From Nematostella vectensis (taxonomy: Eukaryota > Cnidaria > Anthozoa > Actiniaria > Edwardsiidae), in assembly GCF_932526225.1 (NCBI RefSeq), contig NC_064046.1:6993219-7057218 (forward strand): 64,000 bases of DNA. Reading direction: 5' to 3'. The position numbers and the translations under genes are program-made. Of this stretch, positions 11,124 to 22,100 are shown piece by piece. Below the pieces are notes generated by a model. The model ran no database searches, was not told where the DNA came from, and worked only from the letters and a program-made list of their open reading frames with translations. Numbering within the stretch: position 1 is the stretch's first letter; each line of letters starts with the position of its first letter.

Positions 11124-11339
11124 CGGAAGTCCGGCTTACGCGAAAAACCGAACCGGACATAGACTCGAAAGCGGCTTTCTTGTAGGGGTTATCTTTTTGC
11201 GTGAACGGGCTGTCGCCAGGCAGGGGTGGGGGGGGGGGGGGGAGCTCGTAGAGTATCCTCCGCGTGGCAAAGTAGACGTGAAGAGTAGCTTTTGTCCGAG
11301 GGTCAGAGACCTAGGGAAACCGGGTCCTGCGTGTTTGAT

Positions 11340-11642
11340 TTATTCGGCTATAGCGTGTTTGATATGTTCGGCTATAGAGGCTCCCGCCGCAGTTGCCGCC
11401 TTTTTCGCCTTCCCGTCCAACATACGCCAGCCTTCCCAATCCATGCTCAGTCCTATTAAACACGAAGGCGGACTGTGTTCAATACAATGGTGATCCCACA
11501 TACTGTGCTCACCAAAGGCGAACAGACGCTCTACTTCGAGCGGCCGATAAGGCGCCCACGGGAACCCTTTAGGGAACCCGCGCTTAAGGTTGCTTTGCCG
11601 AAAATAGAGGCCCTCTACTGCGATATCGTAGATCGCACACAA
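11340..11642 (-). CDS. Hypothetical element B protein
   Basis: A 100-residue ORF. It has an aromatic, basic N-terminal half (FPKGFPWAPYRPLEVERLF), a cysteine/histidine-containing middle and an alanine-rich end (KAKKAATAAGASIAEHIKH). It lies between the preceding minus-strand gene and the plus-strand structural-type genes. No domain is recognised, and it may be a broken part of something larger. Confidence 0.35.
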   Translation of the reverse strand: MCAIYDIAVEGLYFRQSNLKRGFPKGFPWAPYRPLEVERLFAFGEHSMWDHHCIEHSPPSCLIGLSMDWEGWRMLDGKAKKAATAAGASIAEHIKHAIAE

Positions 11643-11872
11643 TGCCTCTCCTTAGGCGAGCGAACGAGAGAACGAACTTCGAACGTCCTCGCTCGCCCAG
11701 AAACACAAGAAGACCGCACGAGAAAGTCGTCTATGGACCCGACATCCCCGTTTGTGTCGCAGCAACTTCCTCTGAGTTTGTCTCGAGTATCCAAATATGG
11801 ATCAGGGAAAACTACGGTAGACGGGTGGACTTAAAGGGCAAGCCTGATCGCCTTGTATTAGAGCTAACCTAG
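11642..11872 (+). CDS. Small element B protein, possible beta-rich virion-type protein
   Basis: A 76-residue ORF with a basic N-terminal part and a C-terminal part reading DIPVCVAATSSEFVSSIQ, IWIRENYGRR and a final beta-strand-like KPDRLVLELT. Short proteins ending in such a strand pattern occur next to the membrane protein in related cnidarian elements, from memory. The start codon is uncertain because the N-terminal arginine-rich part may be out-of-frame sequence. Function unknown. Confidence 0.4.
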   Translation: MPLLRRANERTNFERPRSPRNTRRPHEKVVYGPDIPVCVAATSSEFVSSIQIWIRENYGRRVDLKGKPDRLVLELT

Positions 11873-11888
11873 TTCCGGCATAACAAAC

Positions 11889-12543
11889 ATGGCAAATAGC
11901 GACTTTAGCGGTGGTGCCATATACCCCTCGCTTCCCAGTATGCACAGCGGCGGCGACCTGCAAAGCTTCCGACTTCAGAAAATATGTGACACTTGGGCGG
12001 TTCTAGACAACGAGATAACGTATCATCTTCAGGTGCGGAAAAAGTATAAGAGCGCCTTTTCCGTTACCCACGCTGTGTCTGTGGTATCCGGCATCGCTGC
12101 AGGGGCGCTCTCCAGCGCCGGCGTAGGAGTCTCTTTGAGTGGGATACGGTTCTTCTCGGCGGCGGTCCGCTGGCAGGGATCGCTGGGCTGATCGGTGTCG
12201 AGGGCGTAGGCGCAGGGACAGTCTCTAGAGATTCTACAAGTAAGGTGCCTAAACACGAAGACACAATGGTTTTAGTGGAGACTAAGAAAAACTCGATCAG
12301 CGAGCTAGTCTCTAAGGCTCTGCAAAACAGGCAGATCTCACAGACGAAGAGTTTTAGCAAATACTGCGGTAGCAAGAGAAATATTACGCGCTCAAGGCCC
12401 ATATCAGAGCTCGGCACGGCCTCGCATCGCGTGAGAAAAAAAGAAAGAAAGGGCCCCAGAGAAAGTCCCTGGAAAAACGCAAAAAGATAAAAAAGAGACT
12501 GCGAGAAATTCGCAAAGAGTTCGGGTGCGAGGTGTTCGAGTAA
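11889..12543 (+). pseudogene. Element B membrane protein, frameshifted
   Basis: The start is MANSDFSGGAIYPSLPS. A helical LQKICDTWAVLDNEITYHL and KKYKSAFSVTHAVSVVSG follow, then a glycine/alanine-rich hydrophobic stretch (AAGALSSAGVGVSLSG). At about 12150 the frame shifts: GGGPLAGIAGLIGVEGVGAG continues in another frame, followed by MVLVETKKNSISELVSKAL and, after a further shift, a basic tail ending at 12543 (KKRLREIRKEFGCEVFE). This order of helix, glycine-rich transmembrane block, second helix and basic tail is one I recall from hypothetical proteins in cnidarian Polinton-like loci. At least two frameshifts make it a pseudogene. Confidence 0.55.
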
Positions 12544-12994
12544 AACTCAGGTTTAAACGCCACGCTAGCGGCTTCAATTCACGTCCGAAGAACGGTTACT
12601 CCGCGATCCGTAGGGTGGCGGTCCAATCCACGTTCCTCATTTTCACCCTTAGCACGAGGTGATTGGATTATCGGCTTGTTTACGTTTTAATGAGCACGCT
12701 CTTTTTGCTCTCTCACAACCTCAAGAAGAATATCGCGAAGCTCTTTCACCCAAGAGGGGTTTAGGAGATCGTAATGCTACGAAATGCGACAACACGATCA
12801 TGTTTGAGTTGTTTTATACGCACGACTGTACGTACAGAACGTTCTCGAAAACAAGATTGACTTCTGCGCCAGATTGTCTACGGAATGTTTGCACAACGTC
12901 ATGTGAGTGACAGACGTTTTAGGTTAGGAAAGGGCCATTACATTATCATGACACAGCGAATTTACAGCTTCTCCCCTACGTAGGCCATTCTACC

Positions 12995-13378
12995 ATGGAC
13001 GAGTTTGAGAACACTATAGACGACATTGCTTGCCGAAGCAACAATGAGTACGACGAAAATTACTTGTACCGGCGCCTTGCACGCAACACAGCGATGTTGG
13101 ATTGGAAATGAACACGTCAATTTGCGCGCATAATATTCGCGTCATGGAATGGCAGTCTTAACTCGAGAGAATCATTGGAGAGACGAAATTAATTACCGAC
13201 ATCGGAGCGGCCGACTTAGAGAGGCTGCGAAACTTGGTAGCTTCAGCCGAGGAAGAGATGGGTAGGCTCCCAGCCATCAAGATCGGGAGTCTGGAGGAGG
13301 TAGAGCATCGACGCATAGCGGCCAGGGCAAAGAGAGGCAAATGCTACGAGCTCTCTCAGGCAAAAACTTCAATGTAAT
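12995..13378 (+). pseudogene. Acidic/helical hypothetical element B protein, broken
   Basis: An ATG at 12995 opens a 38-codon stretch (MDEFENTIDDIACRSNN) that stops at a TGA at 13109-13111. A second ATG at 13144 reads MEWQS, then an in-frame TAA, then LERIIGETKLITDIGAADLE, LRNLVASAEEEMGRLPAIK and a basic end at about 13378. The TAA sits where a glutamine codon would fit. I read it as one helical protein gene with decay; family unknown. Confidence 0.4.
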
Positions 13379-13399
13379 GACCGATGATGGCCTAATGGG

Positions 13400-14193
13400 G
13401 TACCTAAGGGAGTCCGTAAGGAATCCGTAAGTTCACCCTTTTTTTTGCCGAACCTTTGGGTCAGTACGCAGCTCTTACAAGCTGCAATTTGACTGGGCAA
13501 ATGAACAATACCCGCACCTCGACACAAAGAACGAGAAGAATAGAGACAAAAGAACTCCTTTGTAGAACAAAGATAATAGGATACAAAGCAGCTGCGTACT
13601 TACTCGAACCTTTCACACTCCTGTGACAGCATCGAGCGTGTATATGCGTGCTCGCAATATAACGCGAGCACCTCATCTGTTTTGGTAAGAGCTTTCGAGC
13701 TCGGAATGTGACTAGGTTTCGCAAAAATGCGATTCCGTAAAACCCCGAAAATCGTCCGAAAAAGCCCTACATTTGAAGCTTTTATGCGGGCTCACGGGAT
13801 TGCCTAAACTACCGACTACAGATTCATACGCCTTGCATCTGGCCTCTCTAGTCACAGGGATATACTTCGGTGCGCGGTACCTGAAAAGTTTATGATAAAA
13901 CACTTAGAGAGCATAGTCATTATCCTGCACACAAACACAGAGGAATCAGCTCTTTGGCAATCGCAGGCCCGGTTCGTGCCTCGATGACTACCTTAACCTC
14001 GGCTTCTAGCTTTGCAGATTTTCAGTAGCTATATAGGCCCCACGGTCTGACGCTACATGGTTCTCGGCTTAGGTAGCTTTGGAGGCCCCTATATTCTAAA
14101 GGTGTCGTGGCGGAGACATTCACTCGTGTTTGTGTGGTTGGTTCGATGCCCACACACCTTACATTGCCTTTTATTTTGCTCGTCTTTTCTGTG
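13400..14193. other. Boundary region without a supported gene
   Basis: Weak protein-like stretches exist on the minus strand, such as FRYRAPKYIPVTREARCKAY at about 13890-13830 and LEAEVKVVIEARTGPAIAK near 13960. They may be remains of element B, but they match nothing I recognise. No terminal inverted repeat was found. Confidence 0.35.
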
Positions 14194-14706
14194 CTTAGTG
14201 ATTTTGTCCCAACCGTGGAACATTTTTGCGATTCCTTGAGTCATTGCGGGCTTAGCGATTTTGTCCCAACCTTGGAACGTTTTTGCGATCACTTGACTCA
14301 TTGCGGGCTTAGTGATTTTGTCCCAACCTCGGAAAGTTTTTGGGATCCCTTGAGTCATTGTGGGCTTAGTGATTTTGTCCCAACCGTGAAACGTTTTTGC
14401 GATCCCTTGAGTCATTGCGGGCTTAGTGATTTTGTCCCAACCTTGGAACGTTTTTGCGATCCCTTGACTCATTGCGGGCTTAGTGATTTTGTTCCAGCCT
14501 TGGAAAGTTTTTGCGATCCCTTGAGTCATTGCGGGCTTAGTGATTTTGTCCCAACCGTGAAACGTTTTTGCGATCCCTTGACTCATTGCGGGCTTAGTGA
14601 TTTTGTTCCAGCCTTGGAAAGTTTTTGCGATCCCTTGAGTCATTGCGGGCTTAGTGATTTTGTCCCAACCTTGGAACGTTTTTTCGATCCCTTGAGCCTC
14701 TAGTGC
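14194..14706. repeat. Minisatellite, nine 57-bp units
   Basis: Units begin at 14194, 14251, 14308, 14365, 14422, 14479, 14536, 14593 and 14650 with CTTAGTGATTTTGTCCCAAC. Units differ by a few substitutions, some shared by alternate units. Because 57 is a multiple of three and the unit lacks stops, both strands are open: 198 codons on plus and 208 on minus. The minus frame encodes a 19-residue repeat (core KTFQGWDKITKPAM) and ends with a cysteine/histidine stretch, CKVCGHRTNHTNTSECLRH. A real gene cannot be excluded, but the double openness follows from the repeat itself. Confidence 0.85.
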
Positions 14707-15097
14707 CATCCACATCTGTACTTTTTGTGTGCTATGTGTGCTGATGAACCCTGAAATTGGGCGAAACGGCTTTACTATATATTATTGTGTTTCAAATGAA
14801 GAGGAATAAAGACGTTTTGCGTTTATTGTGCCTGCATCTTGTTCCTTGGTTCCCATATGTTACCACACAAGGGGGCCAGCCACCCTGTTATCGTTTTAGG
14901 CTGCCCTTGCTTCCCTTTCAGCATAAGACTACCGAAAACGGGCACGCGCCGCCATCTCCTTTGAAAGCGACTCCTATAACACACCCCTCCCGTGAGGCCC
15001 CCAGACTGTATACTAGGCGTTGAGGGCCTACGAAAAACTACGGGCGCGGCGGGGCAAGGCGCGGGTTATTCTTATTTCTATGAAAGTCCCCAGTCCC
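14707..15097. other. Noncoding spacer before the tandem array
   Basis: No gene is supported. A short plus-strand ORF (14757-15023) shows no recognisable features. Confidence 0.4.
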
Positions 15098-15527
15098 CCT
15101 ATTTTCAAAGGCAACAGAGTTTGTTAGACTAAATATTGCAATAAAACACACGGAACCCTCTCCTAAATTGGCTGAATTGATCCTGTCATGAGAAGCCTTA
15201 ACCCGGTCAAGTTACATTGCTTAATCTGAACTGCTTTCACGGGGCGCGAGCAGAATCCGATGAACTGTCACATTTCATTCGTGATTTATCACCAGAATTA
15301 AGCCCAACAATTTTGGTCTATCCTGTACTTGTTTCTAGCTCTACTGCATAGAAAGAATGCATAAACACGCCGCTCTTTTGTAATAGCTATATAAGCACTA
15401 TTTGACTGTTTCTAAAAGCGTTGCGTGACATGCAGTGACGGATTACTGTTTTTCGTGGAAGTTGGGTCTTGAAAAAAGACATGCCTTTGCAAAAGCAACC
15501 ATGCGATTGTAATTTTACGGTCAGCCG

Positions 15528-15560
15528 TATATATACAGATATATTTAAGGGACATCTCAC
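15528..15560 (+). promoter_or_regulatory. TATA-like core promoter, array unit 1
   Basis: TATATATA at 15528-15535 is followed about 20-25 bases later by a TCACTCT initiator-like sequence. The first ATG, which opens a signal peptide, lies about 290 bases downstream at 15852. This is consistent with a transcription start near 15556. Confidence 0.45.
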
Positions 15561-15851
15561 TCTGTATTGACGCAGTTGCCTACTCATTTGAAATAATACG
15601 GTATTGGACGTTCCCTCTTTGGTCTCGCTCTTTTGAGCGTTGCGGGACGTGATTAAATTCCAAAAAGCTTATTTCGTGGAAGTGATGCATGAAGGAAACC
15701 TTGTTGGCATTGTTTGCGCGAGAGCACGTTTTGATGATCATTTTACTAAAAATAGAATCCATGGAAGTCGGTACAGCCCCTTCAGGTTAGAGATAAGTGC
15801 TTGAACACATTGAACCTTGGCCAGTTTTACCTCAGCGTCGCACAGCAAAAC

Positions 15852-15891
15852 ATGGCTCGCCTTCTGGCTCTTTGCATCGTCTTTTTATCAG
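15852..15891 (+). CDS. Signal-peptide first exon, copy 1
   Basis: The ATG is in an AAAACATGG context. It encodes 13 residues (MARLLALCIVFLS) plus one base, ending at CAG|GTATTT, a splice donor. This is a typical secretory leader. Joined to the acceptor at 22891 it stays in frame (phase 1). Confidence 0.6.
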
Positions 15892-17148
15892 GTATTTCAC
15901 AATTTGCGAAGCGAACCCAATTTTACCTACTTTGCTCGAAATTTGCGCGTCAACTAGTCCCAAAGTAAAATTAACTTAGGCATAGCATAGCATTTTTTTT
16001 TTGCATTAAACCCACAGATGTTATGTCTGAAAGCCAAAATTCAACTCCCATTGCTTATCTACTCTGGTAACTCTCTTATGCTTGTAATGGTTTCTAGAAC
16101 TTTAGCATTTTGTCAAGAAGCCTTCCTCCAACCTGCCGTGCAAACAACACCGGCCAGCAAGAGAAATGCTAAACTAATTCACAGAACCTCTGCAGCGCCA
16201 TTATTTCTTTGAATGTTTCTTCCTAGTAATGGTATGCTCTGTTTGCACACAGATTTACGAGCAACGTAATTTTCGCGGGTTATTTTTTGGAGTTAGTATA
16301 TACATAGTGCACAGGGTGGAATTAGACCCCCTGCTATGGCAATGAAGTTTTGCATATTTGGAATGCATGTGTGTGGGGGTGTGGGGCATGGTACAATGGT
16401 ACTCATATCCCTAAGTGATGTTTGCTTTTCTTGGTAGTACACATTAAATATTTTTTTTAGATGTACTAAGGAATAGTTTAAAGCCCATGGGGAATTCCCT
16501 ATAGAAAGACGGGTGCTCAGTATATCAGTATATCCTTCATGTGTTCAATACTGCACAGGTGCTGTTGCTTAGGGGGTTCCAAGAAGTGTCCGGTATCGTA
16601 TCATAGTGACACAATCGTAACCTCCAGCTTGGCTATAATTTATTGTAACAAGGTGACAGTAGCATTTTCTTAATACCTGACAAAATAACATTCTGTGTAT
16701 TATCTAAACATCGACTACCCTATTTCCAAAGCCAACAGAGTTTGTTAGGCTAAATATTGCAATAAAACACACGGAACCCTCTCCTAAATTGGCTGAATTG
16801 ATCCTGTCATGAGAAGCCTTAACCCGGTCAAGTTACATTGCTTAATCTGAACTGCTATCACGGGGCGCGAACAGAATCCGATGAACTGCAACATTTCATT
16901 CGTGATTTATCACCAGAATTAAGCCCAACAATTTTGGTCTATCCTGTACTTGTTTCTAGCTCTACTGCATAGAAAGAATGCATAAACACGCCGCTCTTTT
17001 GTAATAGCTATATAAGCACTATTTGACTGTTTCTAAAAGCGTTGCGTGACATGCAGTGACGGATTACTGTTTTTCGTGGAAGTTGGGGCTTGAAAAAAGA
17101 CATGCCTTTGCAAAAGCAACCATGCGATTGAAATTTTACGGTCAGCCG

Positions 17149-17181
17149 TATATATACAGATATATTTAAGGGACATCTCAC
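17149..17181 (+). promoter_or_regulatory. TATA-like core promoter, array unit 2
   Basis: The same TATATATA and initiator-like arrangement as in unit 1, one period (1621 bp) downstream. Confidence 0.45.
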
Positions 17182-17472
17182 TCTGTATTGACGCAGTTGC
17201 CTACTCATTTGAAATAATACGGTATTGGACGTTCCCTCTTTGGTCTCGCTCTTTTGAGCGTTGCGGGACGTGATTAAATTCCAAAAAGCTTATTTCGTGG
17301 AAGTGATGCATGAAGGAAACCTTGTTGGCATTGTTTGCGCGAGAGCACGTTTTGATGATCATTTTACTAAAAATAGAATCCATGGAAGTCGGTACAGCCC
17401 CTTCAGGTTAGAGATAAGTGCTTGAACACATTGAACCTTGGCCAGTTTTACCTCAGCGTCGCACAGCAAAAC

Positions 17473-17512
17473 ATGGCTCGCCTTCTGGCTCTTTGCATCG
17501 TCTTTTTATCAG
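17473..17512 (+). CDS. Signal-peptide first exon, copy 2
   Basis: Identical in sequence to copy 1, with the same splice donor. Confidence 0.6.
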
Positions 17513-18768
17513 GTATTTCACAATTTGCGAAGCGAACCCAATTTTACCTACTTTGCTCGAAATTTGCGCGTCAACTAGTCCCAAAGTAAAATTAACTTAG
17601 GCATAGCATAGCATTTTTTTTTGCATTAAACCCACAGATGTTATGTCTGAAAGCCAAAATTCAACTCCCATTGCTTATCTACTCTGGTAACTCTCTTATG
17701 CTTGTAATGGTTTCTAGAACTTTAGCATTTTGTCAAGAAGCCTTCCTCCAACCTGCCGTGCAAACAACACCGGCCAGCAAGAGAAATGCTAAACTAATTC
17801 ACAGAACCTCTGCAGCGCCATTATTTCTTTGAATGTTTCTTCCTAGTAATGGTATGCTCTGTTTGCACACAGATTTACGAGCAACGTAATTTTCGCGGGT
17901 TATTTTTTGGAGTTAGTATATACATAGTGCACAGGGTGGAATTAGACCCCCTGCTATGGCAATGAAGTTTTGCATATTTGGAATGCATGTGTGTGGGGGT
18001 GTGGGGCATGGTACAATGGTACTCATATCCCTAAGTGATGTTTGCTTTTCTTGGTAGTACACATTAAATATTTTTTTTAGATGTACTAAGGAATAGTTTA
18101 AAGCCCATGGGGAATTCCCTATAGAAAGACGGGTGCTCAGTATATCAGTATATCCTTCATGTGTTCAATACTGCACAGGTGCTGTTGCTTAGGGGGTTCC
18201 AAGAAGTGTCCGGTATCGTATCATAGTGACACAATCGTAACCTCCAGCTTGGCTATAATTTATTGTAACAAGGTGACAGTAGCATTTTCTTAATACCTGA
18301 CAAAATAACATTCTGTGTATTATCTAAACATCGACTACCCTATTTCCAAAGCCAACAGAGTTTGTTAGGCTAAATATTGCAATAAAACACACGGAACCCT
18401 CTCCTAAATTGGCTGAATTGATCCTGTCATGAGAAGCCTTAACCCGGTCAAGTTACATTGCTTAATCTGAACTGCTATCACGGGGCGCGAACAGAATCCG
18501 ATGAACTGCAACATTTCATTCGTGATTTATCACCAGAATTAAGCCCAACAATTTTGGTCTATCCTGTACTTGTTTCTAGCTCTACTGCATAGAAAGAATG
18601 CATAAACACGCCGCTCTTTTGTAATAGCTATATAAGCACTATTTGACTGTTTCTAAAAGCGTTGCGTGACATGCAGTGACGGATTACTGTTTTTCGTGGA
18701 AGTTGGGGCTTGAAAAAAGACATGCCTTTGCAAAAGCAACCATGCGATTGAAATTTTACGGTCAGCCG

Positions 18769-18801
18769 TATATATACAGATATATTTAAGGGACATCTCA
18801 C
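18769..18801 (+). promoter_or_regulatory. TATA-like core promoter, array unit 3
   Basis: The same TATATATA and initiator-like arrangement, a further 1620 bp downstream. It is the copy nearest to exon 2. Confidence 0.45.
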
Positions 18802-19092
18802 TCTGTATTGACGCAGTTGCCTACTCATTTGAAATAATACGGTATTGGACGTTCCCTCTTTGGTCTCGCTCTTTTGAGCGTTGCGGGACGTGATTAAATT
18901 CCAAAAAGCTTATTTCGTGGAAGTGATGCATGAAGGAAACCTTGTTGGCATTGTTTGCGCGAGAGCACGTTTTGATGATCATTTTACTAAATATAGAATC
19001 CATGGAAGTCGGTACAGCCCCTTCAGGTTAGAGATAAGTGCTTGAACACATTGAACCTTGGCCAGTTTTACCTCAGCGTCGCACAGCAAAAC

Positions 19093-19132
19093 ATGGCTCG
19101 CCTTCTGGCTCTTTGCATCGTCTTTTTATCAG
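19093..19132 (+). CDS. Signal-peptide first exon, copy 3 (closest to exon 2)
   Basis: Identical to copies 1 and 2. It is separated from exon 2 by an intron of about 3.76 kb that contains the MITE at 20179-21388. Confidence 0.6.
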
Positions 19133-22100
19133 GTATTTCACAATTTGCGAAGCGAACCCAATTTTACCTACTTTGCTCGAAATTTGCGCGTCAACTAGTC
19201 CCAAAGTAAAATTAACTTAGGCATAGCATAGCATTTTTTTTTGCATTAAACCCACAGATGTTATGTCTGAAAGCCAAAATTCAACTCCCATTGCTTATCT
19301 ACTCTGGTAACTCTCTTATGCTCGTAATAGTGTCTAGAACTTTAGCATTTTGTCAAGAAGCCTTCCTCCAACCTCCCGTGCAAACAACACCGGCCAGCAA
19401 GAGAAATGCTAAACTAATTCGCAGAACCTCTGCAGCGCCATTATGTCTTTGAATGTTTCTTCCTAGTAATGGTATGCTCTGTTTGCACACAGATTTACGG
19501 GCAACGTAATTTTCGCGGGTTATTTTTTGGAGTTAGTATATACATAGTGCACAGGGTGGAATTAGACCCCCTGGTGTGGCAATGAAGTTTTGCACATTTG
19601 GAATGCATGTGTGTGTGTGTGTGGGGGGGGGGGGCATGGTACAATGGTACTCATATCCCCAAGTGATGTATGCTTTTCTATGTAGTACACATCTGCTAAG
19701 CAATAGTTTGCAGCCCATGGGGAATTCCCTATAGAAAGACGGGTGCTCAGTATATCAGTATATCCTTCATGTGTTCAATACTGCACAGGTGCTGTTGCTT
19801 AGGGGGTTCCAAGAAGTGTCCGGTATCGTATCATAGTGACACAATCGTAACCTCGAGCTTGGCTATAATTTATTGACAAAATAGCAGTCTGTGTATTATC
19901 GAAACATATTTCCAAAGGCAACAGAGTTTGTTAGGCTAAATATTGCAATAAAAACCACGGAACCCTCTCCTAAATTGGCTGAAATGCGCCTGTCTTAGTC
20001 CGTTGGGTTCTATACCTCGATTTTGATAAAAATGGACACAACTTTGAACATCATTCTTCAACGTTTTATTATGTTTTACATTAGGAAAACTTATACTTTT
20101 CTATAACTGCACTATTAGATGGTACAACTTTGGAGTTACTGGTGCAGCAAAATTGTAATATGATCCCTCTAAAACCACCACAGGTAGCCCAGGCTCACGG
20201 CGAGTGTAGGTTTATTTCAAAGTTTGTATGAGCGTACAGTTGAAATAAATATACTGATTTGGAAATAAAACAGTAGCCTGACGTTTCTGCTACTCAAACC
20301 CTCCATTATTTGCCATTTTAAGCTGTTTTAACCGCTGCGAATTTTTCCCGTCGCCTTCTGTATGTAAAATAGACATGGTTGCAAACTCCGACAACCGGGT
20401 GTCTACAAAACGAAGACCTAAAACCTAAAACCTGTTACCCCAAAAGCTACGACCCCAAAAGCAATGACCCCAAAAGCTACGACCCCAAAAATTTTGCCGT
20501 TATTATTTAGCCTAACTTGTTTCCCAAAATGGCTACACAGCGTGGAAGTTTCATGTGGAATCAGTGATCCTTATGAGATAATAGGCTTATTCAATTTGTT
20601 TTTTTAAATTGGGAAAAAGGTAACTACTTGTGTTTCCAGGTGGTCGTTTCTTAAAACGCCGATAAACTCAGAAACCGGAATGTCACCCGGTAAACATTTT
20701 CGGGTGTTTCTGCCAAAATCTTAATTGCCCGCTAACTTTCGGGAAAACGCTCCATGTTCTAGTTGTGTCGAGTTGTAGAAAGTTTTCATCACATAGAAAA
20801 CCATTCCACTGCCCGGTAAAAAGTGGGCCAATCAAGGCTTATATCATTTTATCAGATTTCCTTCCAACCAATCAGGTTTCATCTCTGTCAAATTATTTGA
20901 CATTTAGCACCCTACCCCGGCTGGTAAAATTTGGCATAGCGTTATCTTTTTCTCCACGAACGGCCCATCGAGCGTCGCTATCACGAATATTTTCAAATTC
21001 AAAAGAAAGATTCTCGCAGCTCAAACGGCAAAACGGGGATAAATAGACGATTAAAAGGTATGGTGGGAAAGATAAAAATGTGTGCTATGATTCTGCGAGG
21101 TTTATTTTGCCGTGCGAGTCTGGATTTCGAAAGGATCGGTGGATTTGTTGAGCACTTTGGAATTTGGCGGTTGACGGAGTTTGCAACCTTGTCTATTTTA
21201 TATACAGAAGGCGACGGCTTTAACAGCTTAAAATAATGGCGGGTATGAGTAGCAGCAACGCCAAGCTCCTGTTTTATTTCCAAATCAGTTTATTTATTTC
21301 AACGAGATTTGTTCGCTCGTACAAACTCTGTGCGCTCATACAAACTCTGTAATAAACCTACACTCGCCGTGAGCCTGGGCTACCTGTGAAACCACATTGG
21401 TCATGTTCAATCTGCCCCCCAATCAAATTTCACTCAATGTTTGTTCAAACCTAACCAAACTTAGTACAATTACAGTATAAGAGTCAAACTGTGTTCCTTT
21501 GAGACATTTTTTAATTGCCCTAATAGTTGCCATGGTAACGACAAGACAAACCCAATATTATTAATCTTCTAGTAACTTCTGTTTTGCCCAAAAACTGGAA
21601 CATAACTCATAGTGTAGGGTATGTTTGAACCAAAATCCGTCTAGATCGGATAAAACCCTACAGAAATAAGTGAGAAATAAGTGAGGGGGCAACTTTCACC
21701 TCTCGAAATACGCTATTTTGAAAAAAATACCTTTAACCCTTTCACTCCTGGGTTTTTTTTAGCAAAATTGTAAGAAAAACAGACTTAAAACAGAAACCTC
21801 CCCCCTATTCCAAATCCAACACTACCAGTTAAGTTAAGCTACCGCTGACCCAAGACGGTATGCCTTGAAGTTTTAACAATGCACAGCGGTGTCTTTTCAA
21901 TCTAGCGACGGTATTGCTACAGCCTGTTGCTTACAACAGTTTTGCTTGTAATAACTGGGATACCTGTGGTATCCCAGTCATAAAATGCAACTGTTTTTTT
22001 TTCGTGGTACGGTACCGAGAAATCTGTATTATTGTGCAATACCCCATGAGCCTCTGCGCCACTTCGTGTACCATATATTTTGTGTCCATGATTGTGGACT

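Larger units (their letters stand above)
8000..13400. mobile_element. Element B: decayed Polinton/adintovirus-like element
   Basis: A GC-richer block encodes, in pieces, a retroviral-type integrase, a packaging ATPase with a Walker A motif, a jelly-roll capsid-like C terminus and several small proteins. The small ones resemble structural ORFs I recall from cnidarian Polinton-like elements (acidic TPLIP protein, small hydrophobic proteins, a membrane protein). No DNA polymerase B was recognised. No terminal inverted repeats could be found, so the limits are only where recognisable coding stops. Nearly every gene has frameshifts or stops, so it is an old and inactive endogenous copy, clearly distinct from element C. 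Confidence 0.7.
15098..19985. repeat. Tandem array of three 1.62-kb units plus a partial fourth
   Basis: The marker CAACAGAGTTTGTT occurs at 15112, 16733, 18353 and 19919, giving periods of 1621, 1620 and 1566 bp. Units 1 and 2 differ at scattered positions. Units 2 and 3 are nearly identical until the last 600 bases of unit 3, which carry more changes and a deletion. The fourth unit breaks off after about 80 bp at roughly 19985. Each full unit contains a TATA-like promoter and the same 40-bp signal-peptide exon. The high identity indicates recent duplication or ongoing homogenisation. Confidence 0.95.

Noticed and set aside
11197-11493. 98-codon plus-strand ORF through a G13 run
   Set aside because: It crosses low-complexity sequence and has no recognisable features.
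15852-15968. Unspliced 38-codon secreted peptide from the leader ATG
   Set aside because: The reading after the CAG|GTATTT donor looks random, and joining to exon 2 gives a much better protein in phase.
16018-16212. 64-codon ORFs repeated in each 1.62-kb unit (also 17638 and 19258), and minus-strand ORFs of 60-66 codons
   Set aside because: They recur only because the unit is duplicated. They show no leader, domain or splice logic, whereas the 40-bp leader exon does.
15000-20000. CRISPR-like array
   Set aside because: The repeat unit is 1.6 kb with no spacers, and the genome is eukaryotic.
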